From: Cordylochernes scorpioides
Lineage: Eukaryota; Arthropoda; Arachnida; Pseudoscorpiones; Chernetidae
Assembly: GCA_030710605.1 (NCBI GenBank)
Contig: CP092886.1
Location: 162,734,000 to 162,797,999 of the forward strand
Direction of reading: 5' to 3'
Length of the DNA: 64,000 bases
The notes beneath the pieces were generated by a model. That model made no database searches, had not been told where the DNA came from, and saw nothing but the letters and a program-made list of their open reading frames with translations. The first letter of the stretch is position 1. Every line of letters begins with the position of its first letter. Shown one piece after another: positions 32,397 through 44,297 of the stretch. The position numbers were made by a program, and so were the translations under genes.

Positions 32397-33063
32397 AGTG
32401 AATTATGACTTAGCAGATAATTTTGATTTTATTCTCTCTCTTTTGAATATTACGAACATCAATTTAATTCCTGGCAAGAGTCATACTAATATTCTAATGT
32501 CTCCAAGATTTTATTTAAGCAATGATGTGTAATCTAAAAGCTTGCTCGTGAAGCGCTATTCTATACCGAGATCATAGCTGGAATTGATTAGTGTAGACAG
32601 CCGACCTTCAAAGCCCTCAGCAACACCATCGTAAAAAGATAAGGGAGCTGAAATTGTCAGATAAACTCGCAATCAAACCAGATTTAAAAAGACTCGAAAA
32701 CGTGTATCGCGAACCAAATATTGTAATATATATATTTGAAAAATTATTCTTCTAAATTATCATAAGAAATTTTTATTGGTTAAAATGATAAGGCTGTGTA
32801 CTGCTAAAATATTTTTTTAACAAATAATTAAAAAATATATAATAAGCTTCTGCGCCCCTATGTGCAACAACTCATTTATAAACTACTCAGATTGTACAAC
32901 TTGTGTGAGTGCGGAATCCCTTAAGCATGCGAGAAAGGAAAATCTGGTATCCAACACAAGACCCCCCCCTTAATAATCGTTCGCAAAAGACGTCTGCAGC
33001 AAGTTAGTTAATATAACAAGTTTCCTGAACATAGAAGACATGTTGTTACTATAATCCCTTGGG
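32397..33063. other. No recognised gene
   Basis: AT-rich, with no supported coding region. 31841-32229 is similar. Confidence 0.4.
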
Positions 33064-33252
33064 TATAAATATTATTAAAAGACAATTCGCTGAGAGAAAA
33101 GTTTCTTTAATGTTTATCGGCAATACAAGCTTTTCGAAAAACTTCAGTAGCGTAGTTATACCTGTCGAAGGGCTGTTGAGCCCGAAAGCTTGTATTGTCG
33201 ATATACATAAAAGAAACTTTTCTCTCAGCGAATTGTCTTTTATTAATAGAAG
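33064..33252. repeat. PLE-type inverted repeat
   Basis: Arms aaaagacaattcgctgagag + aaaagtttctttaatg (left) and the reverse at 33205-33245. Centre: cctgtcgaagggctgttgag + cccgaaagcttgtattgtcg. Same terminal module as 10768-11229. Confidence 0.6.
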
Positions 33253-33304
33253 ACATGTTTCATTTATCATCGTGTGAAGCGGATATTCTTCCAAAGAAAC
33301 CTTA

Positions 33305-33440
33305 ATATTAAAATTCGAAACTATTATAGACGCGTATGATTCTTTTACAAATTAAACAATTTCTACTGCCCTTACCGCAATGGAAAAATTAATGGGAAGG
33401 CCTATCTCATCAGTGGTAAACCCTCCAAAAGTTTCGCCAG
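33305..33440. repeat. Foldback-family arm
   Basis: aaattcgaaactattataga, then 'cgcgtatgattctttt' and 'ctatctcatcagtggtaaaccctcc'. Single arm. Confidence 0.6.
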
Positions 33441-33654
33441 TTTAATAAACCTTAATATAGCGTGTTGAATGATGATAAATATAAATCAAGTATCTGGTTT
33501 AAACCCAAACAAACAACCTAGCACATAAAAAGTTTCAACTTCCTTCCCCTGATAATTCTTGATCAAAAACGGTATTTCATCTAGGATTTTATTTAAAAAT
33601 GAGTAGAATGTGAAGTATCTTACTTTATTTATCAGAGACATTATATATTAAACA

Positions 33655-33900
33655 ATTTTTACTTTTTTCATTGAAGAATATCAGGTTCGCGCCCACTCGG
33701 TACCCTAGATGTTTTCCGGTTTTTTTTTGGACAGGTACGAGTATATGACGTGTAAAAGCCGATTTAAATCGGTTCCCTTGTTAAATATTGGTGTTACACA
33801 TTTTAAATATTTATTGAAACATTCAAAATAATCACCCATGGAAGTAAAAGTAACTTCCTTTACTTAATGTTTTTCTTTCTCTTTATTATTTGATATATAT
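33655..33900. repeat. Dispersed repeat, pair with 40745-40960
   Basis: Shared words in the same order: ttgaagaata-cctggttcg, 'acgtgtaaaagccgaat', 'ggttcc', 'acattttaaa(a)atattyat'. Function unknown; copy divergence is high. Confidence 0.4.
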
Positions 33901-33952
33901 TGAAGCCAATTTTTCTCTCATAAAATAATCAAATATATATATATATATATCA

Positions 33953-34190
33953 AAAATAAAAATGGCATATTCTGACAAGGAGCACATGTGCTTTACAGAA
34001 GGCAGAGCGCCATCTGGTGGAACAGAAATCAACTATTAATTGATTTAGCCTGTTCCCTGATATTTGGCCAACCCAATTTCTATCAAGAAATTCTATCAAT
34101 GTTTAGTTATTTCTGTTACACCAGATGGCGCTCTGCCTTCTGTAAAGCACATGTGCTCCTGGTCAGGATATGCCATTTTTATTTTTGATT
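33953..34190. repeat. PLE foldback, family of 13297, no ribozyme
   Basis: Arms: aaaaatggcatattctgaca, 'ggagcacatgtgctttac', 'agaaggcagagcgccatctg', and the inverse at 34110-34190. The hammerhead-bearing centre is deleted. Confidence 0.65.
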
Positions 34191-34734
34191 TCAACACCTG
34201 ATCTTTTTATCTTTCATTTTTTCTTTCGTTTTTCATATATATATATATATATATGAAAAATATATAAATAAAAATATATGTCATAATATATGCTCTTACA
34301 GGAATAATAAAGTAAATCTGCAGCCGACCAGAGAGAGAGAGACGTAGTCGATTCGAAGATAACTAACTTGCGACCCTTTGTTGACCACATTCCTGAGGGG
34401 GGCGTCAACACCTGGCGACTAATCTTTTGTTTGCCCCGCTTGTGTACACAGGGAAAAAACAGTGGTTCAGTAGATAGCACACTCGCCACCTCTTGCTCTC
34501 TCGGCTGGCTGCCTGGATTTTTAGCTCTAACAACTCGTCGTGTGATTATTTCTCAACTCACCACATCATTACCACTATATTGTCACATATATATTAAAAT
34601 AAATGCATATTTTGAATCAATCTTATATATTTATTAAAACAAATTTAGACATATATATTTCTCACATCATAGTACTTATAGTTTATGGTAAAATATATTT
34701 GACTTCCAATCCTCTACCATAGATATATTTTTTA
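34191..34734. other. No recognised gene
   Basis: (TA)n at 34236-34255 and a moderately GC-rich stretch at 34360-34520. Its 89-codon frame (34371-34637) has no recognised domain. Confidence 0.35.
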
Positions 34735-35013
34735 TCATTTTGATAATCATGGTGGGTAAAAGTTGGGGACTGCTTTAATTGTAAGTGCACCACATGCCTA
34801 CACATGTGAAAAGCAGTTCGACTTTTTCACTTATAAATGTACCAGAGCCCCGTTTGGTTACTTGAACTCGCTGGTGGGGTTGGACTTTTGCAAGAATCAG
34901 GGGCCATTGGGGCATTATTTTTTTATTAGAAAAAGGTGCGAATGCGGGATTCGATCCCAGGTTGTAGCGGTGGAAAACCAACGGTTTAGACCACTCTTCC
35001 ACCGATCCCCTAC
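34735..35013 (-). repeat. tRNA-derived SINE, near full length
   Basis: On the minus strand: gggatcggtggaagagtggt (A-box-like), then 'ctaaaccgttggttttccac', B box gggatcgaatcccgc, and the common body down to 'gataatcatggtgggtaaaa'. Best preserved tRNA head of the family. Confidence 0.75.
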
Positions 35014-36140
35014 TATAAAGACTATATTTTTATATACAAATTCGTTTAAAATACTCTCTTTCTTTCTTATTTTTGATGTGAAAAGATAACTTTAGGAAAG
35101 AAAATGCTCTTGTTTTCTATTTTCTTGATATGACGATCATTTTCTTATCTTAACACTAGCTTTTCACGTGCTTGATTACGCAACTAGATGTGACAGACAA
35201 ATGCACAAACACACACAACTATACATATTCTGTCCTGAAATATACTTGACTTACGCTAATACTCTATTGACTTCTATATAATTGCTACATTAGGCATATT
35301 GCAGATGACCTTTCTTGCTACCTGTTGGCATCTGTTGATTGGATTTTTTTAAGACTAACTTTCGTGACAATTCTCTGCTGAATCGTAATTCTTAGGGCCA
35401 TTTAGATCGATGGATTCATCACGTATTCAATTTTATGTGCAAAATCGTATCGGAAGCGTTATTTGCGATCAATGAATTGGCAACAAATAAATCTTGTGAA
35501 AAAAAAAGGTTTCTTTGAAAAGGACAGCAGACGGTCGCCGAAACGTCGAAATAAAGGAAATAAAAAAAGGTTACAATAACTCATTTATAATTAAACAATT
35601 AAAAAGGTTTCTGGATATGAGTTTCTTTTTATTTTATTATAAAACCCTTCAACCTATATGATAATTTCCAAAATAAATCAAATGATAGTAAATATGAAAG
35701 TACATTAATTAAATAAGAATATATTCTAACTAAAAACAATATGCAAAAATATTCTAATGTATATATTGTTACACCAAGTTGAAGCTTTGCAGGGTCGTCG
35801 ACCTTGGTTTCTTCCTTCTTGGTGTTATACACGTTTCCCGAGCGGGTTTCCATATTAAAAGTAAATAAATAAAATTAAATAAAAATAAATTACCTTTTAA
35901 AGTTATTGTGTTTATTTATTCTTGTCTTCCTCGTAGGTTGCGATCCGCAGTCTTCGTCTAGGTCCTCTCCCGCTCCAATAAGCAATAAAGATATATGTAC
36001 AATAAATATTACAAAAGGAGTGAAACTATAAAAAGGAATGATGCTAATCTAAATATTCTGTTTTAAATAAATATTAAATATCATAGAATATTTTGAATAA
36101 ATGTAAGGCGCATTAAAATTGATGTAACAATATGTGTGTA
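35014..36140. other. No recognised gene; PLE-like scrap at 35520-35575
   Basis: 35525-35560 reads gacagcagacggtcgccgaa + acgtcgaaataaagg. The 'GACGG-stem-CCGAAACGTCGAAATAAA' ending is typical of PLE ends. The rest is AT-rich; a 74-codon frame at 35629-35853 has no known domain. Confidence 0.4.
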
Positions 36141-36142
36141 TG

Positions 36143-36425
36143 AAAATTCGAAACTATTATAGACGCGTATGAATCTTTTTAAAATAAAACAATTTCTACT
36201 GCCCTTACTGCAATGGAAAAATTAATGGGAGGGCCTGGCTCATCAGTGGTGAACCCTCCAAGTGGTTTCGCCAGTTTAATCTACCGCTGGGAATGTTCAC
36301 CACTGATTAGCCAGGCCCTCCCATTAATTTTTCCATTGTAGTAAGAGCAGTAGAAATTGTTTTATTTAAAAAAGAATCATACGCGTCTATAATAGTTTCG
36401 AATTTTCATAACAGATGGCGCGCTA
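36143..36425. repeat. Foldback element (family 'ctcatcagtggtgaaccc')
   Basis: Arms about 135 bp: aattcgaaactattatagac, 'gcgtatgaatctttt', 'tactgcaatggaaaaattaatg', and 'gggcctggctcatcagtggtg', repeated inverted with a short spacer ('ctaccgctgg'). Outer edge 'aacagatggcgcgctattgc'. No coding sequence. At least six such foldbacks and several single arms occur in the window. Confidence 0.7.
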
Positions 36426-36479
36426 TTGCATCATTATATATGTGTGTATATAGATTTGTAAGAACGACGTTTAACAAGT

Positions 36480-36990
36480 TTTACTGAAAATGTTTCTTTT
36501 GAACGAAAAATCGTAATTTATTTTAAGGAGAAATAACGACTATTTCTATCCTTAGGGATGGAGTATGAAAGGATGAATTGTGAAGAGTAATGATGAACGG
36601 AAAAATGAAGAATTTTAAGGGATTTTTATCAAAAATTGGCGCGATTGAAGACTCTAGCTGTCATTGTGGCAACGAATTCCAAGACTCGAGACACCTACTG
36701 CTGGAATGCCCACTCTTCTTCACCGCTAGACAACAGACAATAAATAATGTTGTAGATCTATATAAAATTGTAAATAGCAGAGAGAATTATCATAGATTTA
36801 ACTATTTTTGATTTTCATTCAAACCTGAAAGGTTCAGATTCCTAATATATATTATTTTTTTCTCTTTTTATTTCGATTACTTTTTTTTTGTAAAATTTTA
36901 TTACTGTTTTTGTTTAAAAAAAAATGTAAATCGACGCAATTATCACTAGCTGGGATATCGCGTTTGTGTGTTGAAATAAATAAATAAAGG
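36480..36990 (+). pseudogene. LINE ORF2 C-terminal fragment with 3'UTR
   Basis: 36590-36811 encodes KNFKGFLSKIGAIEDSS, CHCG, DSRHLLLECPLFFTAR and QTINNVVDLYKIV, then a stop. The CxCG-x8-HLLLECP tail is that of R1/Jockey-type LINEs. The 3'UTR continues through 'cctgaaaggttcagattcc', a poly(T/A)-rich part and the conserved end 'ctagctgggatatcgcgt', followed by (aaat)n repeats at 36975-36990. Confidence 0.7.
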
Positions 36991-37427
36991 TGCAGTCGTG
37001 ATACAAGAAAAGTACTAAAAAATAATTATTTACTATCAAATCGTTTTTATTTTTAATTATTTGAAGAAAATTACACATTAACTATTTTCACACAGTTATA
37101 TAGAATTTATAAAATTAATTCTATTTTAGTGATTTTAAAAAATAGGTAAGTTTACTATACATATTTACAACAATAGTATGTATATTACATACAACAATAT
37201 ATATTTAATTGAAATTTACACATTGTACAAATAATTTTAAAATATAAAATAGGCGTTATTGTTAATTTTCGAAATATTCACACCTATATTTTACAAAATT
37301 TATTCTGTCCATAATATAAATATAAATATATATATATAAATGTTTCTTCCCATTGAATATAACAAAATATTTTTAAAAACTTAATGCTGTTGACGTTACG
37401 TGGCGTTGTGTTTGTTGTTGACACACT

Positions 37428-37525
37428 TTAAAATGTTATAACACCTTGATAAAGGTTGGCGTTCAGCCAACTGAAATATTGGTAAAATAAATGATATTTT
37501 GATCCAATATATGCCTTTTTAATTA
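37428..37525 (+). repeat. PLE-type terminal hairpin fragment
   Basis: aacaccttgataaaggttgg + cgttcagccaactgaaatat, ending at 'atatgcctttttaattaaag'. The upstream word 'gcgttgtgtttgttgttgac' is also shared with 20120-20145, so the shared unit begins near 37395. Confidence 0.55.
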
Positions 37526-37814
37526 AAGATTTATCTATGGATTGCTCTATTTTCAAAACAACAATATATATATATATATATATGTAAAATAAAATATATA
37601 ATATTACTGTTAATTTTCGTTAATTAACAACATGTTATCAAATCATTATCAATTTACCTCGAGAGTGTTTAATTAGTATATAAAATATATTTATATATAT
37701 AAATATTGTCCTTTAAAAAAAATGATTTATTAAAAATTATTCTATGAATATATTATAAATTGTGAAAAAATAGTACAAATGTGATCTTTTTCTGGGATAA
37801 GGTGCATAATTATG

Positions 37815-38050
37815 AAAAAAGAGCATCTCCTTATCGTGCAACTGAAAGTTGCTGATGGCTTGCGCCATCTATCGGAATATATTGCCCGAAACGCTTCCGT
37901 GGTTAGCTTTTCTTGATTAATCAAGAATGGGTGTTTGGCCAATTCTGGAATAATTAAAAATCAACGAGATTAGTTGAAATTTATTCCGATAGATGGCGCA
38001 AGCCATCAGCAACTTTCAGTTGCACGATAAGGAGATGCTCTTTTTTCATA
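37815..38050. repeat. PLE foldback with half a hammerhead
   Basis: Arms: aaaagagcatctccttatcg ... tgcgccatctatcggaatat, inverted at 37980-38045. The centre at 37880-37905 keeps 'gcccgaaacgcttccgtgg', the 3' half of a hammerhead (stem II strand, GAAA, stem I strand). The CUGANGA half has been lost at the junction with the left arm. A ttcttgattaatcaag hairpin follows. Confidence 0.65.
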
Positions 38051-39155
38051 TTATAAATTATCTATTTTATATCATATATTCTTTCTCTCTCATCAATTTC
38101 TCATATTTGGTTCTAATATAGTCTAATGCACGCCTGCATGTGTTTACGCCAATATTTATTTTTTCTTTTGTAAACAATTTCAATTTTTCTCTGTCATATT
38201 TGTTATTTGCCCATAGATGAGAAAACTTGCTTGAAGCTTGCATAACTTCAATAAAAAAACAACTATTTTTACTTTAATAACTACTGGAACAAATGAAAGA
38301 TAGAGAGGGCGATCTATATAAACACACGTGGCTATATAGACAACGGCCTTCAAATGATGGAGTCAATTTAAAGCTGAAAAAACGGGTCTGTTCTGTGACA
38401 ACACACGTCTCTCGGTTAATGTAAATTTCGTCCATCGTCAACCACTTGGTTATATCTTCCCTGGCCTGGGGAATCTAACCTATTTGAACAACCATGGTTG
38501 CGTGCAGCACCTTGGTACTTTGACATAGGCCCCTCCAACAGTGTTTTTTATATATTCCGCTTTATGCGTCCATCGGGGCTCAAAAATCATTCATTCTGGT
38601 TAGAAGCCCGGCAAATAAAGATATTTCCAGACCACTTGGTTATAGGAAGATAAATAATTAAAGACGTGAAAATTCAAATTGCTTGGGAAGTCAAAGTGGG
38701 AAGTCTTGGATAGAGTGAGATAGATATTGAGAGAGAATAGAACATCTCATTAGCAAATAGTACATTAACAAAATGAAGATAATGTTGTGCTATCCACAGA
38801 TGAACGATATCGGAAAGAGATTAGTTCAAGATATAGACTATCAAAACTCCATAGTTTATTGTTTAATCTTTCGGCGTTTTAAACGATGTTTGTGTTCGAT
38901 TAAAAGCTCTCCACTTTAAAAAGGGCGACAGTTTTGAGGCTTAATAAGTCTACATCTTTATTTTATCATCCCCCAGTTTACAAATATTGCAGTCTCTATA
39001 GAAACAAATTAATAAAAACTTACTTAGAGAGTGTGACAGTTCGAGGAGAAATTCGAAAAGTAAATATGATAAGAAATATGTGAGAGTGCGATGTAAAAAT
39101 ATGGATTTGGGAGAAATGGATAAGCGTTATGGAGACAAATGAAATTTATAGCAAA
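38051..39155. other. No recognised gene or repeat
   Basis: About 1.1 kb of more complex sequence than its surroundings, with no frame carrying a recognisable domain and no match to other parts of the window. Probably single-copy intron. Confidence 0.4.
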
Positions 39156-40015
39156 CTAGCCGAATGACCTGGGCAACGCCCGGGTTTTACCCAATTAAAT
39201 GTTTCTATTCAAATACTCTCCGTTACAATTATAAATTGGCACCGTGGATGTCATTTTTGTGAAACGTCCCTCTCCAAACTTTGTGTGTTTTAAAAATATA
39301 AAAATAAAAATGTAAATTTTCACAACGATATTTGAAAATTATATTAATTTGATTTTCAAATACTATTCGTTACAATTATAAATTGGCGCCGTGGATATCA
39401 CTCTTGTGAAACGTCCCGCTCCAAACTTTGTGTCTGAGAAGCAATATTTTTATAGAAAGATGATCTGGCTTTTGTTTCTACTCGAATGAATGTTTTTCTG
39501 TTGGAATTTTGTTCCTGCGTACAAAAAAATGAACTGGTTTCACCCGTGGTCTCTGCTTTTTGGAATTTTTCCCGATATAATTTTGTATCTGATAATCAAA
39601 CATAATACAGCAATATTGTTATCATCATTTTCTGACTAAAAAAACAACTATTTTTTGCCCAGAACCTGTCAATTTTATTTTTTATTGGCTAAAAATCCGA
39701 TAAATATCTTTTCCAGATTTTTCTCTATGTCCTGTCAAAACACGTTTTACATGTACATTAGGTCAGCTCATATTACCTACCTCCCATCTTCACCGCTAGA
39801 GGCGCTGCTTGCGAGCGAAAAGGCAAATTTGCAACGTAATTTTAAAATAACTCGAAGAATATTCGGGATAGAGACCTGAAATTTTCACTATAAGTTTTTC
39901 CAGATTCTATTCTATATACTGTTAAAATTTCAGTCAGATTAGTTACGTATTGTGACGTGTATAGCCGACATAGATACACACATACATACCTACACTGACT
40001 TTTATATATATAGGA
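39156..40015 (-). mobile_element. Helitron (non-autonomous)
   Basis: 3' end CTAG at 39156-39159 with the hairpin 'acctgggcaacgcccgggt' on the plus strand. The probable 5' end is the minus-strand tcctatatatataaaagtca near 40015. The interior repeats the 'gttacaattataaattggc' + 'accgtggatgtca' module seen in the tRNA-carrying Helitrons. It lacks a tRNA and has other sequence instead. The base before TC is T, not A, so the 5' boundary is uncertain. Confidence 0.55.
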
Positions 40016-40304
40016 ATAAATTCTAAGAATTTCCGAAAGGGAGAGATGAAAATATATAAAAGCATACATAAGGAAAACTTGCATGATACATTGTGTCGTG
40101 GAACATGAATGCCCCGAAGAAGGAGGATTTAAAATTAGAGATTTAAAGAAATAACAATGGGATCAACCATATATGCAAATTGTATATTTGATTTTAAAAT
40201 AACATGGTTGGAAGGCGGCTATATATTTTAGCTAACTTCAAATGCTAAACGATTTCATATTTTTAAAAATATCTTGGCCTTTCTAATTATACGAGTATAT
40301 ATAT

Positions 40305-40700
40305 GAGGGTCACTCCAAAAGTTTTTGCAATCAATAATAAATAATTGAAAAATAATAATAATAAATTATACCGTTAAATTCTACATGCATTTTTTACCTA
40401 ACATAAATTTTTTTATAAAATAATAACAAAGTTAAACTTGTCATCTTGGGGGATGGAATTTACGGCATTGATAAAGGCTTGCAGTGCTTCATCATCAAGC
40501 GTCAAATTTATCCCTTTCAACAATACCTTAACTTTTGGAAATAAAAAAGTCACAAGGTGCTAGGTCTGGTGAATATGGTGGATGAGTGACTAATTGTCAC
40601 TAAAAAGTCTAATGTTTGGACTGAAGTGTGCTGTCTTGCATTGTCATGGTGAAGAAGGACTCCTCTAAGTTGAGTTCTTTGAGTTCTTGGTCTGCTTTGC
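40305..40700 (-). pseudogene. mariner-family transposase relic, C-terminal part
   Basis: Minus-strand translation with frameshifts gives LHHDNARQHTS (second catalytic D, near 40660-40630), THPPYSPDLAPCDFF (third D, near 40590-40540), then LLKGINLTLDDEALQAFINAVNSIPQ. It ends toward a possible terminal repeat (gagggtcactccaaaagttt at 40307). N-terminal half missing. Confidence 0.65.
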
Positions 40701-40744
40701 TTGATTTTTTTTTAATACTGCTGGAAGGCATTTTGTTACCTTTT

Positions 40745-40960
40745 TAGATTACAACCTTTTTACTTTTTTCTTTTTGATTGAAGAATACCTGGTTCGTTAC
40801 CCCAGTTGTTGTTTTTTTTGTATTTAGGAAAAGCGTAGAACGTGTAAAAGCCGAATATATAATCTTGGTTCCGTTTTTAAATCTTGCCGTTAAACATTTT
40901 AAAAATATTCATCGATACATTCAGAATATTTACCTCAAAATTAATAATATAAAATTCCTT
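40745..40960. repeat. Dispersed repeat, pair with 33655-33900
   Basis: See 33655-33900; same orientation. The 84-codon frame across it is not supported as a gene. Confidence 0.4.
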
Positions 40961-41035
40961 ATATTAATGTTGTTTCTCTCTTACTCTTCTATATATATAT
41001 ATATTTTTTTTTTTAAAGTAAAATATAATTAAAAA

Positions 41036-41707
41036 ATCGCACAAAGTAATTCACATTTCTAATGACAGATGGCGCGCTAATACATCAGGTTTAGTTTAAG
41101 TTATGTCAATACATATTTTGAAGTTAAAAGAATGATTAGGATTCAAATACCATCTTTATTGTCACTCTCTTTATTGTAATCTATCGCCCTCAACAGTTAG
41201 GAATCTTGAAGCTCAGAAATATTCGGGCGCTTTAGAAAAATATTTCAGAGTTTAGCAAAGACATAATATTCCAATTAATATTTTTACATTCTAAACAAGT
41301 AACATATTTAGAAATAGCCCTTTAGCCCTATCTATATTTATAAAATTGTTTAGATATTTGTCATCGAAAAATAAATCCTGAAATATATCAAATGTTGGAA
41401 AGCAAAAGTCGTCCTTTTCCCGCTCTAGTCTCCAATATTGATCAAATTGATATCTTCAGCGGAACGATGGGAAAGTAAATTAGCGGCCACTCATCCAGTG
41501 GCTTCAATTAGAGGCCCTCCCCGTTTGTATATTATAGGAACTCGTAAAACTCGGTTCTCTCGGTGGGCCCCAGGTTTCCCTCTATTCTCTTCCCCACGTT
41601 ACTCTCTCTCTCTGCTCATAGCCTGGCTGGTCACTTGATGCTGTGTTCGCTATTACCGCCGTCTTCTACACTTTTCTCCTCTTCGTTTGACAAGAGCTCA
41701 ATCAATT
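41036..41707. other. No recognised gene
   Basis: 41060-41085 (atgacagatggcgcgctaat) is the outer tip of the foldback family. 41400-41640 is more GC-rich; its 66-codon frame (41438-41638) has no recognised domain. Confidence 0.35.
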
Positions 41708-42335
41708 AATTGTCAATTGTCTCTCTATTTGACTTCGGTCCTTTGTTCTATAGGATACCCATCTCGATATGCTTTCTTATTTAATCTCATTCTAGCCAGG
41801 GTACTCTCTTTCTAATGTTTTTCTCACTTCATAACATTCTTTTCCGATATTCCTTAGTTTTTAATTATCAATTGTCTCTCTATTTGACTTCGGTCCTTTG
41901 TTCCATAGGAAACGCATCTCTATATGCTTTATTCTTTAATCTCATTCTAGCCAGGTCACTCTCTTTCTTATATTATGTTTTTCTTACTTCATAACATTCT
42001 TTTCCGATACTCCTCAGTATTTAATTATCAATTGTCTCTCTATTTGACTTCGGTCCTTTGTTCCATAGGAAACTCATCTCGATATGCTTTCTTATTTAAT
42101 ATCATTTAGCCAGGTCACTCTCTTTCTAATGTTTTTCTCACTTCATAACATTCTTTTCCGATATTCCTTAGTATTTAATTGTCAATTGTCTCTCTATTTG
42201 ACTTCGGTCCTTTGTTCCATAGGAAACTCATCTCTATATGCTTTATTCTTTAATCTGATTATAGCTAGGGTACTTTCTTTCTTATATTATGTTTTTCTTA
42301 CTTCATAACATTCTTTTCCGATACTCCTTACGTTA
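41708..42335. repeat. Four-copy ~155-bp tandem repeat
   Basis: Units start near 41712, 41868, 42028 and 42181 with 'tcaattgtctctctatttga'. Each contains 'cttcggtcctttgttccata', 'gccaggtcactctctttct' and 'cataacattcttttccgata'. CT-rich on the plus strand. Open frames within it are by-products. Confidence 0.85.
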
Positions 42336-42414
42336 ATCTTATGTACCTTAGTTAAGATTTCATCTATTTCTACTTAGATAATTGTGAGCTGAACATATTA
42401 AAACAACACGAATG

Positions 42415-42535
42415 ACATCGCCGTATGACCGCCGGTTTGTTCCACACCGAGCGTCTCTAGGGACACCTCGACACAGCCATTGACGCAACCGGGATGACGT
42501 CACCCAGGGTTCACGTTACATCCCAGGTTTTATAT
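42415..42535. promoter_or_regulatory. GC-rich island with CRE site
   Basis: About 120 bp of GC-rich sequence (cgccgtatgaccgccggttt ... ccattgacgcaaccgg) contains a perfect CRE palindrome tgacgtca near 42494. It differs from the AT-rich surroundings and has no repeat match in the window. Candidate intronic regulatory element; inference only. Confidence 0.35.
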
Positions 42536-42954
42536 GTAGGAGTCAGGCAGTTGGAATATTGTCCATACGTCATCTGAACATCTGCCTCTTGCGAGACAGA
42601 GACATTTTGGCATTAAACCATTTGGGCAAAATTAGCCAAATTAAACAAATTAAGAATACTTACTTTGACAGTACCGACGTTTTATTATATTTATCATATT
42701 CACAACATGACAGAGAAATGAAACCTACGCCACGGTGTTTAGGTTGATATCGTTGAATCTTCACACTAAGAGAGGTATTTTATGATGCCGATATTTTATG
42801 AAAAGTATTTAAACATCCTAATCGTTTATACAAAATAATAAATTGCTATTACTATAGGGTATCATTTTATTCAAAGTTGACTCGAAAAAAATATTTGTAT
42901 ATTGTGAAACGCGGAAATTTCATAATTTTATAAAGTTATAATACGTATATATAT

Positions 42955-43030
42955 TGCACGATAAGGAGATTCTCCTTTTTTTCTTCATTTATGCACCTTA
43001 TCCCAGTACAATATCACTTTTGGATCTAAA
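42955..43030 (+). repeat. PLE-type terminal fragment
   Basis: gcacgataaggagattctcc then ccttatcccagtacaatatc: the end of the family at 31592/43238. Confidence 0.5.
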
Positions 43031-43237
43031 ATAAAACATTTTACTTATTACCAAATGCCAATATTTGACTAGGCTGTACGCCTAACTTCGTCAGGGCTTT
43101 TCCTTAATTTTAAATTGTTTTATTGATTACAAAACGCACTCTGTGGTTAAAATTTACAATATATACACATAAATTTAAATAAGTATAGACTTGTATATAT
43201 ATATATGAGAAAACGATAGAATTATATATATAATTAA

Positions 43238-43450
43238 GAAAAAGGCATCTCCTTATCGTGCAACTGAGAGTTGCCGATGGCTTGCACCATCTAACGGAAT
43301 AAATATCAACTAATCTCGTTGATTTATATTTATTCCTATAGATGGCGCAAGCCATCAGCAAGTTTCAGTTGCACGATAAGGAAATGCCTTTTTCTTAATT
43401 TATGCACAATATCCCAGTACAATATCACATTTGTACTATTTTTCATATAT
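43238..43450. repeat. PLE-type foldback ('gcgccatctatcggaata' family)
   Basis: Arms 43238-43305 and 43330-43395 (aaaaggcatctccttatcgt ...). The right arm continues to 'acaatatcacatttgtacta'. Confidence 0.65.
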
Positions 43451-43469
43451 ATAATTATAAGGAATGCAA

Positions 43470-43995
43470 ACTATTTTTGACGCATATGATTCTCTTTCAA
43501 ATAAAACAATTTTCTACTGCCCTTACTGAAATGATAAAATAATGAGAGGGCCTGGCTCATCAGTGGTGAACCCTCCCAGCGGTTTCGCTAGTTTAACCTA
43601 CCATACCGCTGTAATATTGCATTTATCTGTTTTCCTTTTATACTGATACTTAAGGTAGACTCTTTGAAAGGGTATTTTAAATGAAATATGGACATAAGCT
43701 TTGAGAACATACATAGTATACATACAATTATAAATATGTGAAGATTATGTCCATATTCCATTTAAAATACCCTTTCCAAAAGCCTACCTTTAGTATCGGC
43801 ATAAAAGGAAAACAGACAAATGCAATATTACAGCGGTATGGTAGATTAAACTGACGAGACCGCTGGGAGGGTTTACTACTGATGAGCCAGGCCCTCCCAA
43901 TATTTTATAATTTTAGTATGGGAAGTAGAAAACTGTTTTATTTCAAAAAGAACCAAACGGGTCAAAAATAGTTTACATTTCTCATAACAGATGGC
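43470..43995. repeat. Large foldback, family 'ctcatcagtggtgaaccc'
   Basis: Longest copy: arms of about 250 bp extend beyond the usual arm through 'taccataccgctgtaatatt' and 'atggacataagctttgag' to a small spacer near 43710-43745. Shows that other copies are trimmed versions. No ORF. Confidence 0.7.
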
Positions 43996-44061
43996 GCGCT
44001 AATGAATCATATATATAATTGATACATAGCAAATTTATCGGGTTGCCGCTTTATTCTTTTA

Positions 44062-44297
44062 CTAGCCGAATGACCCGGGCAACGCCCGTGTTTTACCCAA
44101 TTGAATGTTTTGATTCAAATACTATTTGTTACAATTTTAAATTGTGGTCATGTGGCCTAGTGGTCATGGCATCTGCCCGGTAAGCGGAAGGTCGTGGGTT
44201 CGATCCCCATCCCTTGACACTTTTTTATTTTATCCATTCTGACCAAAATCTATCCGTGAACTTCACACAGACAGAATAAGGCAATTATATAAGTAGA
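44062..44297 (-). mobile_element. Helitron (non-autonomous) with a second tRNA-like sequence
   Basis: 3' CTAG at 44062-44065 (followed by T on the minus strand), terminal hairpin 'cgggcaacgcccg', 5' TC at 44297. Its ends match the tRNA-Gly Helitrons ('gttacaattttaaattg', 'acacagacagaataaggcaa', 'ttatataagtaga'). The cargo between them is a different tRNA-like sequence in the opposite orientation. Confidence 0.75.
44146..44220 (+). tRNA. tRNA-like sequence, isotype uncertain
   Basis: A-box-like tggcctagtggtcatgg and B-box gggttcgatccccat are clear. The anticodon arm can be folded as TCTGC-CCGGTAA-GCGGA, which would give GGT (Thr), but position 33 is C instead of U. The acceptor stem is imperfect (GTCA/TGAC plus mismatches). 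Six T follow. Probably a decayed tRNA gene moved by the Helitron. Confidence 0.45.

Noticed and set aside
34371-34637. 89-codon frame with an overlapping minus-strand 91-codon frame
   Set aside because: No recognisable domain and opposed frames of equal length; no evidence for either.
41438-42308. CRISPR-like array at the 155-bp tandem repeat
   Set aside because: Repeats are long, contiguous and diverged without spacers, in a eukaryotic genome.
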